A stretch of DNA of 51,801 nucleotides from Dissophora ornata (taxonomy: Eukaryota > Mortierellomycota > Mortierellomycetes > Mortierellales > Mortierellaceae), in NCBI GenBank assembly GCA_025201705.1, contig MU616707.1:1-51801 (forward strand), given 5' to 3'. Of the stretch, positions 1 to 14,450 are shown in pieces. Below the pieces are notes generated by a model that was given only the letters and a program-made list of their open reading frames with translations, was not told where the DNA came from and ran no database searches. The position numbers were made by a program, and so were the translations under genes. The stretch's first letter is position 1. The number at the start of each line of letters is the position of its first letter.

Positions 1-2117
<2,117 letters not shown>

Positions 2118-3653
2118 CTACCCCATACTATCATCCATCACTACCGAAACTGCAACAGCAAACCCCAAAATGAGCCCTGACATGTATCAGACATTCACAC
2201 CTGCCATCCTCTCGACCACTCCCTCTTATGAAAGTGAATATACAGGAAACAAGTAGAGAAAAAGGAGGGATTGGGGAGGGTGTGTGTTTGTAATTGGGGG
2301 GGATTGAATATTGGACCATTCCGTGGATGTATTTAGAGATGGCATTGTATGCATACCTCTGCGGAAGGGGTCCTTTCTCCTGGGCAGGAAGCCTCTGGGC
2401 TTCAATGGGGAGATGAGCTTTCGCGACCTGATCATTCTCAATTCGGATGCCATCATTCGCAGATAGTCCGTGTTGGAACGCATCTCGCGTGTGGCCAAAT
2501 GCCTCGGGAGAGCTGGCAGTAACGGGGCGTCTTTAGCAGTATTCTCATTGGCATTCTTGGTGCTCTTTGGGGGAGAGAGAGTAACCGCCGACTTGCTAGA
2601 GTCACGCTTGGAGAGGATGAACAATGTCGATCTTGGAAGCGGAAGTGGTTGGGGACGTTCAACAACAGGCGTTTCCTGATATGTAAATGTCTTGAGAGGA
2701 ATCGTGTCAGAACGGATGACCTTGAACTTATCCATGGCCGCAACGGACACAGGAAAGTTCACTGTCCCACGATAGGGGTCCGCAGAAGGAGCAGCGATAT
2801 TGGGTAAGGAAAGGATCGCTTCCGTTGCATCCACTGCTGCCACTGGCGTGCTGTTGGAGAGACGAAGCGCGATCGGTGGCGAGAACTCTTCTACTCCTCC
2901 AGACGCCTTGGAGGCAGAGCATTCGCTACTGTTGGAGCCACCCCACGAGAGGTTGGTGGTGTTGGCGGCCAAATAGTGAGCTTTCAAGTTGGCCCAGAAT
3001 CCCAATCGGGTGGAGGACGAGGTGGATTCGGGAAGCAACGATTGGAAAGAACGAAACAACGGTTCAATTAACCGGGTCTGGACAGGGTTTCCGCTATTGC
3101 TATCACCATTGTTGGTGCTGCCATTGGCGGACAAGGACGTTGGCCGAAGCTCAACAGAGTTGCGGGAGGTTTCTATAGGCGAGAGAGGAGGAGGTGAAGT
3201 CTTTTTGGTGGCAGCGGTGGTGATTGAGGAAGTGGAAACGGAGCGGGGGAGGCCAACTGCCCTCTTTCTACGGGGGGGAATGACACCGTATGGCTGGGGA
3301 GCCTTTGCGGTAAACTGGGCGACAAGTTCTTTGTAGCTGGCGCCGCTGTTCAATGGTGCAGTCGCTGAGGACTTTAACGAAGGCCTGGCCGTTGTTGGGG
3401 CGGAGGCACGACTGGTGGCAATAGCGGGGGAGGCTGCGGTGGACAGAGAGGGCGAAGATGCTGCGGTGCCGGAGGACTTGGGAGAGAGGGAAGCAATTGC
3501 AATCCTGGTATTGATTCTAAGGGGGGCGGAAGAGGTACTAGAAGCAGCCGCGGGCGCTGTGACGGCGCCAGAGCTAGCCGAAGCAGGGGACGCGAGCGAG
3601 TCCGGGTGCTGGTGTAAGCATGGGGAGGATGAGGGCCGTATGAGAGATAGCAT
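2118..3653 (-). CDS. Disordered protein with conserved basic C-terminal motif
   Basis: Two exons: 3653-2357 and 2149-2118, giving 442 residues. Most of the protein is Ser/Pro/Ala/Thr-rich and probably disordered. It includes a basic patch IPPRRKRAVGLPRSVS and a hydrophobic segment LIEPLFRSFQSLLPES. The last 50 residues are ordered and charged (TREMRSNTDYLRMMASEL, then KPRGFLPRRKDPFRR). That ending resembles short C-terminal motifs in many fungal hypothetical proteins, which is a family impression and not a domain hit. The donor GTATGC follows the codon pair for RR; the acceptor TTGCAG adds VSVVMDDSMG and a stop. The 32-nt last exon is inferred. The start is the first ATG in the open frame, so an upstream exon is possible. 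Function unknown. Confidence 0.6.
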
Positions 3654-6280
3654 CGGGGAGGGATGGACAGGGGCAAGTGTGGTGATGTAGCAAGCGAGAA
3701 TGAGGGTGCGATTGGCAGCGAGGATGGAAGAGAGGATGGAGGGGATGGATGTCGATGCCAATGGTGCTGAGGGGAAGAAGAGAAGAAAACAAAAGCGGGG
3801 AGGGGAACTGAAAAAAATACGATGGGACTGATTGCGCGTGTCCCATGGAAGCGTGTATTAATACGACCTACATTCATGTGCGACTGAATCAGAATGAATT
3901 GAATCCTATTCCACGTCGTACCCTACCCCTGGTACGCATCGCTTGCCCTTTTTTTATTGCTCGCTATTTCTGCCGTCGGGCTGCAGGAGACCGAGAGACT
4001 AGAACCCTGGACAGCCAGGCTGCATTCCGACAGGGTCCCTGCTGGCCGCCACTCGGATGCGGATCGCTGCTCGCATTCATCCGTACCCATGTGCGTGTCC
4101 GTCGGAAAGGAGCCTCCATCTCCATCCAGACCAGACCTGCCTGCCTGCCTGCTCTATGGATCACGCCCTGTAACCACTCCCAATCACGCTGCGGACATGT
4201 ATGCAGGCTGCAAGCAACCAAACAAGAGACCATTGGCGAACTGCATGTCCTCTGATTTTGCCTGATTGCCTGATTTTCAGTTCGTCTGGCTGTTTAATCT
4301 GTCTTTCGATCTCTGCCCGCTGGTGGGGACCGACTCGCTTCGACTAAAAAGGGAATGGGACGTACAGCAAACGCAAACAACAGCAAATACAACAAAAAAG
4401 AGCCGAGTTGGGATCAATCAAAGGCGCAGAAGAAAGTCGCCGACAAGGGTGGGGGTAATAAAGGTTGACTTGACAGATTCGTGGGGGAAAGGGGTGGGGG
4501 GATGATTGTCATCAGTTGGTCACGCGAGTAGGAACCAAAATCGTAAACAGCTATCCCAAATACACTAATACGCGAAAACACATCACCCATGGACGTAAAA
4601 ACAATAGGCAGCATGCAAAGGCAAATAAATCACCACGGGTGATGATATTCAGACACCCCACCCCCTGCCGTCATCGTCTGCTTGTCATCTCACTCTTTCC
4701 CTCCTTCCTTCGATAATCAAAAGACATTACCGGTTAGTCCGCCCCGTCTGCTCACGATACTTCTTTTATTTTTTGATGCTTCGTTTCCGTTTGCAAGATG
4801 GCTTGGGTCATCAGCCCACGAGAGACGGTACAACCTCAGAGACAAAGAGAGAGAGAGCGTATGCGAGAGAGGAGAGGGAGTGAGGGGGGAGGGAGAATGA
4901 GAATGAGAAAGAGAAAGGAAAAGACTTCTTGCGAGGTAGGATGATCTACTCCTTCGTGATGGTCATCAGGACGAAGCGACGTTCATGCACAGATTCCCTA
5001 TCGCACAAAGACGACCACACACTCTCTCAGTCTACTGTTTGTCTCCCGCGTCCACAGCACTTGGATAGGTTCACATCAGGACGACGAGTTTGGCGTGTAC
5101 AGTCCTGTATAGAGCCATGCATGTGGAGAAGATTTCTCCCCTCAATAATTTAGATTATCATCCCTAGGCTCAAGATCCAAGTAAGGAAGAGATGAGAGAG
5201 AGGCACGCCCTAAACAGCTGAGGAGATACGCGTTTTCGCGTTGACAATGTACGTCTACAGAGTGAACCCCTGGCGAACGGCATGCGCATGCGTTTGTGTA
5301 CCACAGTCTGTCCGCTGAACAGGTGTTTGGAACAAGCGGATAACAAAACGAGCAAAAAACGCAGGGACACCCCGAACAGACACATGTCTGGCATGGAGAA
5401 AAATGGGTTTCCCATCAACCACAGAAACCTTCTTTCGTGAAAAAATACACATTCAAGGGATGGCCAAAGATAAACGTGATTGCCTGCGACATTGGATGCT
5501 CTCTTCCCACCTTCTTCTACACTGTATCATCCCCGCTAATGCGCGTGCTCTAAATCTAGTTTACTGCGTGGCCGCACAACACACGATATACTACTCGCGC
5601 AGTATCTCGCAACTATCCCACGGTATCATTCTGCATTAAGCACCCTACTTTATATTGCGGGACACGCCAGCAACAGGGAGAGAACAGAGCAATCGGGCCG
5701 GATGTGTGCCGACAATTACCTTTCAATGTCTTTGTTGATGCTCTGCCCGCCAATCGCCTCGCATTCCACTCTCCCTGGACGCCGCATCCAGAAACCTCGC
5801 ATTTGCATATGCGCCTGTGTACATGTACTACCATGCAATAGACTATCTATCTATCCTGCCATCGCCCACTGAGTGATGTACTAAAATTTCCACACTAACA
5901 GCTCATTCACACGCTTTGGAAACACGCCTCAGCTTTGCGGACTAGGTCCTCCGTCGAGTCTGATGCTTCCAACTCGACATCCTCAGGAAGGAGATCGCTA
6001 GCGAGAAACGGTGTTTAAAAAGTGAGTTGAGGGAAAAAGGGCAGGGCGGGTTAAGATTAGACACAAGAAAAGGGTGCTGACAAGCAAGGTTTTCTGGGCT
6101 TTTTTTTTTTTTTTCTTTGGTGTGAAATTGCGGCTCATCTGTTAGTTTGTGCTCGAGTTTGATTGGATGCGTTCCTGAGAAAAAAACAGGCACAAAATTT
6201 GTTCGTTAAAGTTCATGCGCACTAAAATTGCAACACATGGCACTTTTCTGTGGTCCAATTATGACTTCTTCGTTCTCACA
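3654..6280. other. Intergenic, no gene recognised
   Basis: This stretch holds the 5' flank of the strand-minus gene at 2118-3653 and then about 2.3 kb where I see no recognisable protein. There are simple-sequence patches: GA-rich at 4840-4920 and a T run at about 6101-6114. Open frames are short and of non-coding character. A non-coding RNA cannot be excluded by eye. Confidence 0.5.
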
Positions 6281-6559
6281 TTCTACTCACCTTGAGCATC
6301 CATTGTGTTTACATTAGCATACTTAGAGCCCAGAGCATATTTTCTAGCCACTATTGGTGCTTCCTTGAGTATGGAAACAGATCTGCAAACGAAAAGTCCA
6401 ACAGACCAGATGGCCCATTGGTTCTGAGCAACGGCATTGGACAACGTCACAGCAATCTGATTCACCCAGCACCATACATAACTTCCCACGATCAGAAAAT
6501 ACAAGTGTTCATGGCGGATAAGCGGAGTCGTGGTTAAGTTCGAAGACGTTTTAACCCCC

Positions 6560-8345
6560 TTTCGCTAAATACAGATGCTTGCACGGGACTTTACAGGAAC
6601 AGGAAATAAGGAAGCCTCTTCCCATGTTAACCTGAGCATTGTCTCGAACTTCAGTAGGTCTAGAGGGCAATTACGTATTTTGAGAATGGAGAGAGCCAGA
6701 GGGGAAGAATTACAGATCTATCACACTAAACGTATTCCTCGCAAGAGAGTGTTCCAGACCCACCACCTTAGTCTCTCTCATTTTGTCAAACGCTGACAGT
6801 TCAACAGATAATAGTCCGGTCGCAATCTTGAGGTTGGCTACTCGAAAGTCCGTATTTACGACATTATGTAACAAATAGATAAAGAAATCTGCGCACATGA
6901 CCCAAATTGAACTTTCTTGTGCCGGCTTTCTATAAGATTATCGGTGTCCACGTCCTAGCAGTTCTGAGTAGAACATCAAAAAGAAAAAGAGTACACCCAT
7001 GCCGACATCTTTTCTTCGCTAATCCAATTGTCTTCAATTTAGTGGATCAAAGTCTTCTTATTCTCTTCCCTAAACGTATTCCACAGCTCGAACAATTCCT
7101 CCCTGGACGTTGCGTAGCGAACGTCCTTCAGTTCAGGTCGCCACTTGTCGCATAATCATCCAGACAAGGTCTCGTTTCTCATCCATAATCTATTAAGGAG
7201 GGAAATAGTAGCAGTGGTAGAAATGCGGACAGAGAGATAGAGACAAATGCAGAGTGTATGTGAGAGATTTAGGAGGAGATATTCAGGGAATGATGAAGAT
7301 GTTACACAGCATTACCTTTAAATCATAGGATGTTATGGATCGTTGTCATTATTGTCATCCAAGAATATTTCTCTGCCTTTGTCTTTCTCAGTTTGATTAA
7401 TTCGTTCCTCTACGCTCCTCACAGCCTCCTTAGATTTTTGAGAAGCCGTCGTTCATGCTTGGTATGTCCCTCTCCTGAATATGGTCGTACTTAATAAGAA
7501 GCCTGGGAAGGAGGTATTCTTTTCCCTGCTCCGACTGTATTAAGATATACAAAGTAATCAACATTTAGGTTCAGAGAGTTGGGCATTTTGTCGTGAATTA
7601 TAGAAAACAGAGGCATCAGTAGTACTCGATATCTACTCAATCTTCGCTCACTCTTTTTCAGATTCAGATACATGTTCGATACCCTTTTCCAACGGAATCA
7701 CGGTCGTTAGAAAGTCAATCGAATTCTCGTAGTTGACCGCGTTTTCAGTCATAAAGCTTTCGTGCATAGGCGGGGAGTGGTGTGTCGACGTCCAGAGATT
7801 TCCTCTCGTACAAGGTGAATGATTTCTTGCGAAAAGTGCAGTCGCTGAAACGCATCTCTCTCCTGGGTCTAGAAAGTACGAAAATCGCCATAGGAGAATA
7901 CCCTAATGTAGGAGTCACGTTCTCCAGGGAAATCGGATGGTATGGTAGTAAGCAGGGGATCATATTTGGTTGGCGAGTCGATCGGCAGAAAGAGGGACGA
8001 AGCAAACAAGGTGGTTACTGGGGTCAGTTTAGGCAAGTTTTCTGCAAAAGCGAGACTTTCTTAGTTGCATAAGTTATTCTAGTTATACCTCGTTCAGAAG
8101 GCAAGGTAATGTCACTGGAGATTCGAGGTCACGTAAGATCGCTTTACAATGTTACTGACTTTGTTTTGATGTCCTCTAGGCCCGGTTGCCAGGCTATATC
8201 GTGGTCGGTGCCAATGAGTACTACACCTCAAGGAAGTAAAAACTTCGTCTGACAGGCCGAGATCCGCAGGCTGTACTGCTCTCCAATCTGCCTCCTCCTC
8301 CATCATCGCCTGAGTGATTTTCTCAGCCAATCTCGCTGTCAAAAC
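6560..8345 (-). pseudogene. Decayed transposase-like gene relic
   Basis: Read on the minus strand, protein-like pieces follow one another in different frames, broken by stops and frameshifts. About 8342-8230 gives ARLAEKITQAMMEEEADW. About 7160-6990 gives ELKDVRYATSREELFELW and then, after a stop, NWISEEKMSAW. About 6940 gives DTDNLIES, and 6898-6710 gives FFIYLLHNVVNTDFRV followed by FDKMRETKVVGLEHS. The motif 'N-L-[IV]-E-S-x-H' followed by an 'I-Y-L-L-x-x-V' helix is what I associate with MULE-type (SWIM-containing) transposases in Mortierella and Glomeromycota genomes. I infer an old, inactive DNA transposon. I could not find terminal inverted repeats or target duplications, and the outer limits are approximate. 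It could instead be the relic of an unrelated gene family. Confidence 0.4.
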
Positions 8346-8704
8346 ATGATTTCTTTTGATGTAGTGGTCAATTTCCAGCTTGGTAATTCTGTTTCACCAC
8401 CTCTTCAAGCTACCCGACAATATGTCCTTATTGATAGTGTAGACGTGCATCCCACAAAATGTTACCCAATGTCACCCAATGTCAAGGGCAGACAGCGGAG
8501 GCATACGGGACTAGGATCCAGGAAATATTTTCTGAGGACAAAGATCTTTCTGGATCGTTTATAATATTACATGCATGCTGTGTGTGTGCCTATTTCTTGT
8601 ACTCCCAAGTTCTTTTGTGACATGAACCCATTCTATATACCACTCTTTCGCCCCTTAAATCCCGCAATATCCCCTAGAAACCCTAGAGTCATTCCTGATC
8701 GACT
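8346..8704. other. Intergenic, no gene seen
   Basis: This is the 3' flank of the uL24m gene. I see nothing beyond a short direct repeat around 8463-8482, where 'acccaatgtc' occurs twice. Confidence 0.5.
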
Positions 8705-9760
8705 TTAGTGGAACTTGGAGTAGGGGTTCCTGAGTTCATCTAAGATGCTGCTGCTAGGGAATGGTGGGACGTCAATGTTGGGGGTAAAGGTGACCTCCCT
8801 GGCGAGCTGGGGTGAAGTATCCTTAGGGCTGTCCACACGCTCCAACTTGTACTTGGCGATATCAGCCTTGGGCTTAGGAATCTCAACCTCAGTGCCAACG
8901 ACAAAGCGCTTTCGCTCAGACTTTCCGTTCGTGGGGTCGACTACGGCGCGGTAGTGGGTCTTGACAGGTTGTCTAGATTGAGCAATTGTGATTTTCCGGA
9001 CGTGAAGTTTGTTAGGTCGTATTGTCGCTTCTAGATTTCCTTGAGGGATCGTGAATGCTGAAGCATTTGTTATCCTTGAATGATCTATATCTCGACTCGC
9101 TTAGGCATATAAATAAATGTACCTTGTTTGAGGATCGATCAAGGAGACGTTGGAGACGTGAATGGGTGCTTCCATCTGAATCCTGGTTGCCTTTGTGGGA
9201 TCTCCAGGCTGAGGGCGAATGTGTTTCGTGACCTATGTTTTCGACGCACCAGCAACGAAAAAAGGAAAAGCTGATCAGTCCTTTTTTGTTCTCCACATGT
9301 CCTGTCGCGTTTTGTGTTTCGCATCATTTTGCGACAGATTGAGGACAACTTGTTTCCCGTACCATGTTCTTGTCAGTGATCAAGAGCGAGTTCAAGCTCC
9401 TGAGGACTTTCTTCACTGTTCCCGTCTTGCCCTTTTCCTTTCCGCTTCTGATGAAAACCTATATTTGACGCAAGGTACACACATTTGAGACGTATGAGTA
9501 TTCATGTCACCTCCGACAACACACAATAAAAAGAGGTTTGCGTGTCCAACACTACATCCTGAAATGGGCTATATTAAGTCCTTTCAGGTCGCCTTGGTGT
9601 TGACTGCCAGTGCAGTGTTGTTGCAAACGAGTCGTACCTCGTCTCCACGAACGATTCTCCACATCTTGATCTTGTCTTCCGGTGCCACATATTTGACTCT
9701 GGTGGGCTGGAGCTTGGTGTTGATCATGCGGCGCATGCCGGCGACTAGTGAAGGCTGCAT
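8705..9760 (-). CDS. Mitochondrial large-subunit ribosomal protein uL24m
   Basis: Four exons, 9760-9638, 9458-9363, 9232-9123 and 8972-8705, joined in frame to 198 residues. The order is a short basic presequence (MQPSLVAGMRRMINTK), then a KOW motif built across the first intron (WRIVRGDE|VFIRSGKEKGKTG) and the typical VLRSLNSLLITDKNM. Next come IRPQPGDPTKATRIQMEAPI and HVSNVSLIDPQTRQPVK, and the RKRFV segment. This is the bacterial L24 fold with a mitochondrial C-terminal extension, equivalent to yeast Mrpl40 and human MRPL24. It binds 23S-type rRNA early in assembly of the mitochondrial 54S subunit. All introns are GT..AG. Its 5' end faces the mL54 gene 257 bp away. Confidence 0.93.
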
Positions 9761-10017
9761 GGCGGTCGAATGTGTAGTTGTTGGTGTTGAGTGTGCGCGG
9801 ACGAAAAAAAAAAACAATGGATGGAAGGAGCCAGGGAGTAGGGGGAAGATCACGCTAGACAGCTAAACCCGAGTGACAGGTTTGTTTTCGTTTCTGGCTC
9901 CAAGCCACCCATTCGACTCCCTGTTTCCACGGTGAAAGATTGCTTCCGCCGAACTCCAAGGTCCCTCTTTTTTACCTTTCACGCATTCCAAAAAGGCAAC
10001 ACCACACACACACAGCC
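9761..10017. promoter_or_regulatory. Shared divergent promoter of uL24m and mL54
   Basis: The 257 bp between two head-to-head start codons must hold both 5' UTRs and both promoters. Both genes encode mitochondrial large-subunit ribosomal proteins, so shared regulation is a natural inference. I see no clear TATA box. An A run lies at 9805-9814 and a CA repeat just before the mL54 ATG. Confidence 0.6.
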
Positions 10018-10593
10018 ATGCTCAGGTCCATGTCAACGACGGCCTTGTCAGGCCTTAGAACCGCTTCAGCACAACAGGCACGCTGGATTCAGGTCTCGGC
10101 CCGCTCATTCAATGTCAAGCAGGAGTCCAACGCCGCTAATGCACCAAAAGGTATTTTTCACGGAATGCCTTGTCATTTCACGAGCAGATCAACAACCTCG
10201 CTTTCAGAATGAGGAATGCTAGACCACCAAAAGCAGAAATGAGCATATCGAATTCTTAATTGTGATATACTCGTACAAGTGTTATTTGTTATCTAACGCG
10301 CGAGATTATGTCCCTACTTTCGTCCTACAAAAAAACAAAACTCCCCATTAGCCAAGCGTGCCGTTGTTTCCAGCGCACCCGAGGGCTCAGTTTTGAAGGG
10401 CCTCAACTACATGAAGGATGGCAAGGACCCAGTCGCTCTTGCTGATGAGGCCTACCCAGAGTGGCTCTGGGAGATTAACGACCCTGAGGTTCGCGCTGCC
10501 AGGATCGCTGATCCCTTGGACAAGAAGCACCACAAGGAGGCTAGGAGACAGAGGATCAAAGCCGAGAACTTCATCCGTGACAGGAAGACGTAA
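10018..10593 (+). CDS. Mitochondrial large-subunit ribosomal protein mL54
   Basis: Two exons, 10018-10150 and 10352-10593, giving 124 residues. The first exon encodes an Arg/Ser-rich mitochondrial presequence (MLRSMSTTALSGLRTASAQQ). The second encodes the conserved core: SSAPEGSVLKGLNYMKDGKD, then DEAYPEWLWEIN and ARRQRIKAENFIRDRK. The 'G-x-x-Y-x-K-x-G-x-D-P' and 'YPxWLW' motifs are diagnostic of the mL54 (yeast Mrpl37, human MRPL54) family of the mitochondrial ribosome. An upstream in-frame ATG at 9940 would add 26 residues; I prefer 10018 because it starts the presequence directly. A possible polyadenylation signal AATAAA is at 10790-10795. The gene diverges from uL24m. Confidence 0.93.
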
Positions 10594-11210
10594 TGGTAGC
10601 ACGCTGGATCCGATTACATATATTTTTTATTATAATTGTTTTCGGGACGAAAACTTGGCGTGTTTTTCTGGTAGTGGTTGATTACAGTTGTGGAGGATAT
10701 GAAGATGTTTGGGAGGGGAATTCGTGACAGGGATGCTGGATCTGGCCTTTTTTATTTTTGTGCCTTCAGTTTTTTCTATTAGAGAGCGCAATAAAGCTCG
10801 TGTAATATTATCACTCTAAAAAAACCCCCCCAATGTCGTATGTATACTCAAGGAACCCGTGGTTCCTGGGGTCCTTTCAACGTTGAACCTGATGTTTCAC
10901 GCTTGCCTCTATATTGCCCCTGCTGCTTTGGGTGTATTACATAAGGAGATGATCGGCTGGCTGATGATCCAAAAGGAAGATCAAATTGGTGGCAAAAGGA
11001 CGTCTCTGATGCTGTCCACCCAAAGCATACTTGTTCTCCATCTTTGAGGATTGCTTCCTCGACCAAATGGTCAATGCAATGTCAGGTCCTGAAACCAAAT
11101 AATCGATTGGCACATAACTCCAGCGGCAACCAAATGATTTATTCTTTATTACTCTTGAAGGTTTATTTCTGTCATGATTTTACAATTTATTTCAACGCGC
11201 CCGTGCCCGC
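10594..11210. other. Convergent intergenic region
   Basis: This holds the 3' flanks of mL54 (+) and the nucleoporin gene (-). AATAAA at 10790-10795 is a candidate poly-A signal for mL54. No further gene is seen. Confidence 0.55.
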
Positions 11211-14200
11211 CTATACAGAAATAAGAACATCGAGACGGTTCAGCGTTGCGTACGTATCCGCAGGCATCCGGAACTTGATGGATCCCGCGAACATCATTAG
11301 CGCCCTTGCCCTCCTCTTTAACATGTTGATATTCTACGTCGTTACCAAGGCATATAAAGTAATGAAAGCAGTTAGCGACCATATTTTACAAGTACTACTC
11401 GTTGGCAGAGTCACGAGTCAACTTACGTCTCTGCGGCCTGCTTCGTCATAGGGCGATGCCTTCAAGTTCTGGTACATCTTGTACAGACTGTCCATGGTTT
11501 TGAGAAGTACATCTGGGAAATTTCTTGCCACACACTCATCCAATCCCTGGAACTGGTCGGCTTTCTTTGTGATTGTCGTTACATCTGAGTCGAACGGGAT
11601 CAGGTCTAAATCCTTAATCAGGTTGAGTGCGGCCTCGAATCTGGAACGGTTGTACAACTCCGTAAACTCAACAAGTTTAAGCAGGATTTCGCATGTCTCC
11701 AGGTTCCTGGGAAAGATCTGTTGGTTCATTGCAGGGTTGTTCTTGTACTCGTTTGTCACCCGTCTGATCGAAGCAATGTTCACGCCTGACTCGCCATTGC
11801 CCTGGAGCCCTGGGTTCGAGATCACTTCAGCTAATTGCCTGTTAAACAGCTCCACCACCTGGTTGTAGGCCTCTGCAATGCTGTAGAGCTGGATCGCGTC
11901 TTCTACGCGGCCCTCCTTGGCTTTACTCTTGGCAGCCTCCATGGTGATGCTCTTGACAAATTGATTGCTGCTGTCGATCTTAATCAAGGGCAGGTATTTC
12001 TCAATAGCACCCGGGATTTTGATACCCTGATCGGTCCTGCCTAGCAAACTGGAGTAATCTTTGGCGTGAAGGACTAGCTCTTGGATGTAACTGCGGCAAA
12101 GCGCTTTTTGTTCCTCGTTGATCGCTTGTGTCAAGTCTGCGTTCAGGCAGATCTGATACAGATACCTGAGGGCCTCGGTCGGGTATTGTTCAGCCATGAC
12201 ACGAGCCTGGTAGTGGATTAGCTGTGTAAAGTTATAGCATGCTAGTTCGTGGCCCTGCGAGTCTGTCGTAGTTGAGAACGGGTTAGGGTCCGACACACGG
12301 TGCATCGCGGGGATTCGGAGAAGACCATAGTATGTCAAAGCGATAGACATATGTACTGTCTCCAGGTTGAAGCTCTTGAATGACCAAAGGTAGTGGATGG
12401 CCTATATAGAAAGATGCAATCGAAATACATTAGTTTGGAGAGTACATATCGTAGTTCTACCATTGGGGATGTTGATTTACATGAAGTGATAACATACCCG
12501 CTCGAATTGCTGTGAGTGGATGAGTACTTGGAAGTACTGAAGCGGGTTATTGTTATTAGGGTTGAAGTAGTTAGGGCCGTACTTGAGGACAAGCGCTTGG
12601 AAATCCGCAAGGTCGTATTTGTCCTGAGACGTCATGTCGCTTCTTGTCTCGCGCATCAATGCGAGCTATCAAAGCCATCAAATAGCAAATGTGTTATTAA
12701 GATGCGACTTGCATCCACAAAGCGGTTCAGACAGGACAGGAAGGGATTAATTCGCACCTGTAGCCAAATGAAATCTTCAAGGGCTCCAACGACTGGGGTC
12801 GTCCGCTTGTTGGGTTCGCAGCGGCCAACAATCTTGTACAGCGTAAGTTTGTAGGGGTCGACCGTATCAGAACTGTACCGGATCCGTTGGTTAAAGTCGA
12901 CCAAGAGTCTGTCCTGCATTGTTTGGGGCAACGAGCGATCCTCACTTGCCACGTATGCCTTAAGGAAATCGACGAATGGTTGATCGGCGGGAGCAAGCGA
13001 TGGCCTGTTCTCATTTGCAAAGTCACAGGCTTCTTTGCCATGGCCAGATCGAAGAAGGTAGTAGATCTGAGCCCAAACCGCCTGGTTGTCCACAATCTAG
13101 GCAAAAAAAAATTGAGCATAAGAGTTGTGTAGTGAATAGCGGCAGACAGGAAGAGACACCCAATATTTACCTCAAGCTGCGGGTGCGAAGACGACCCATA
13201 TCGGCCGTACTTTAACTGCACAAATGCACGAATAGTGTTGACGAGCGATGGGATGCCGCCAATAGCAGCGTCAGTCGGGTTTTCCCTGACAGCGGTTTCG
13301 ACGTGCTTCATAAACTGTCGCTCCAAGAAAGTCTTTGATCCTTTGAGAAGGCGCTCACGTAGTGAAGCTGCAGCCGGGCTCTTGTAAGGTGACATCAAGT
13401 AAGCATTGGCGTAAACACGCTCCCTCAGTGTCATGTTTTGGAAAAGGCCGCCACGCACGTCTGGCTCACCCAGCACGGACACCAGCAGCTCCCAGGTTTC
13501 CTGAACCTTCGGATTAGGCTATTGCAATAATTCGAAAGAGTCGCGTCAGTTTCAAGCGAACTAAGCTATCCGATGTTTTGTTGTCCGCAGACCATGTGCC
13601 ATATTCTTACTTGGTCCTTATGTGCTTCACGCGATGCGTCAACAAAGTTGCCTGCCAAAAGGAATGCAGTGCCCTGCAAACGAGAGTCGCAAAGATCGTG
13701 CACGACCTTGTAGTAAGGTTTCAGTTTACTGAAGAAGACGTTATCCAAAGTACCAGTGGTTTGGTTGATTCCTGGCACAAGTAACGAGCTCTGCGAGAAT
13801 CCCAAGCTTGCTGATCCTCGGAAGCCATTTGTGGATTGTCGCAACCCCGTAGTAGATCCAACTGCCTCTCCTTGACCGTGGCCGAGTTCTTCAAAGATCC
13901 TCTTCTTTGTGCGCTCCCAGTCGTAGTTCAAGGATGTCTCAAAGTTCGAGTCAAAGTCCACCACAGTCTCGCGTCTGCTTTCGTCGATAGTGCTGACCAT
14001 GATCTGCTCGTGTTGATTTCTAAGGAACGCCTCGGTGTCAGTGTCATGGATAGGCTGGAACGGCTCATAGGTTGACCTCAAATTGATTGCGTTGAGTGTG
14101 GTGTTTGTCAAGGTGGGGTCTATCCCGCTTGCCGACAGAAAAAGATGCCTAGGTAGTTGACGAAGTGGAACAAGACAAGTCGGTAAGCGAAGGGTTCAGG

Positions 14201-14450
14201 TACGACAATCGTGATCAGCGCCGCTAATGTGGAGATGAAGAGCATCGGCAAGCCGATGGAAGGCCGCATTGGTTTCTTACGCCCTGCTCTCAGTCAAGTC
14301 CGCTGGCTTTGACGTCTTTGACGCCAGTTTCCGCGATTGGCTCTCAATCTGATCAATGCCGCGCTCGAGGTGTGGCAGCTCCAGGCCAGCGATGTGGCTG
14401 GTAAGCTGCTTGGATTGCTCGGCGAGTTGAGACAAAGTTGTGAACGCCAT
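11211..14450 (-). CDS. NIC96: Nucleoporin Nic96/Nup93
   Basis: Seven exons, 14450-14281, 14148-13611, 13518-13171, 13096-12758, 12665-12498, 12401-11427 and 11333-11211, joined in frame to 886 residues. Yeast Nic96 has 839 and human Nup93 819. The N-terminus (LSQLAEQSKQLTSHIAGLEL) is the helical segment that, in this family, recruits the Nsp1/Nup62 channel trimer. The rest is the long alpha-helical solenoid, with VWAQIYYLLRSGHGKEACDF, KYGPNYFNPNNNNPLQYFQV and SIALTYYGLLRIP as strong family signatures. The end (IKFRMPADTYATLNRLDVLI) also fits. The protein is a structural scaffold of the inner ring of the nuclear pore. The start is fixed by the conserved N-terminal helix. The gene runs head-to-head with the F-box/WD40 gene. 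Confidence 0.95.

Noticed and set aside
3654..3761. Extended start at 3761 for the first strand-minus gene
   Set aside because: That codon is TTG. The first in-frame ATG is 3653.
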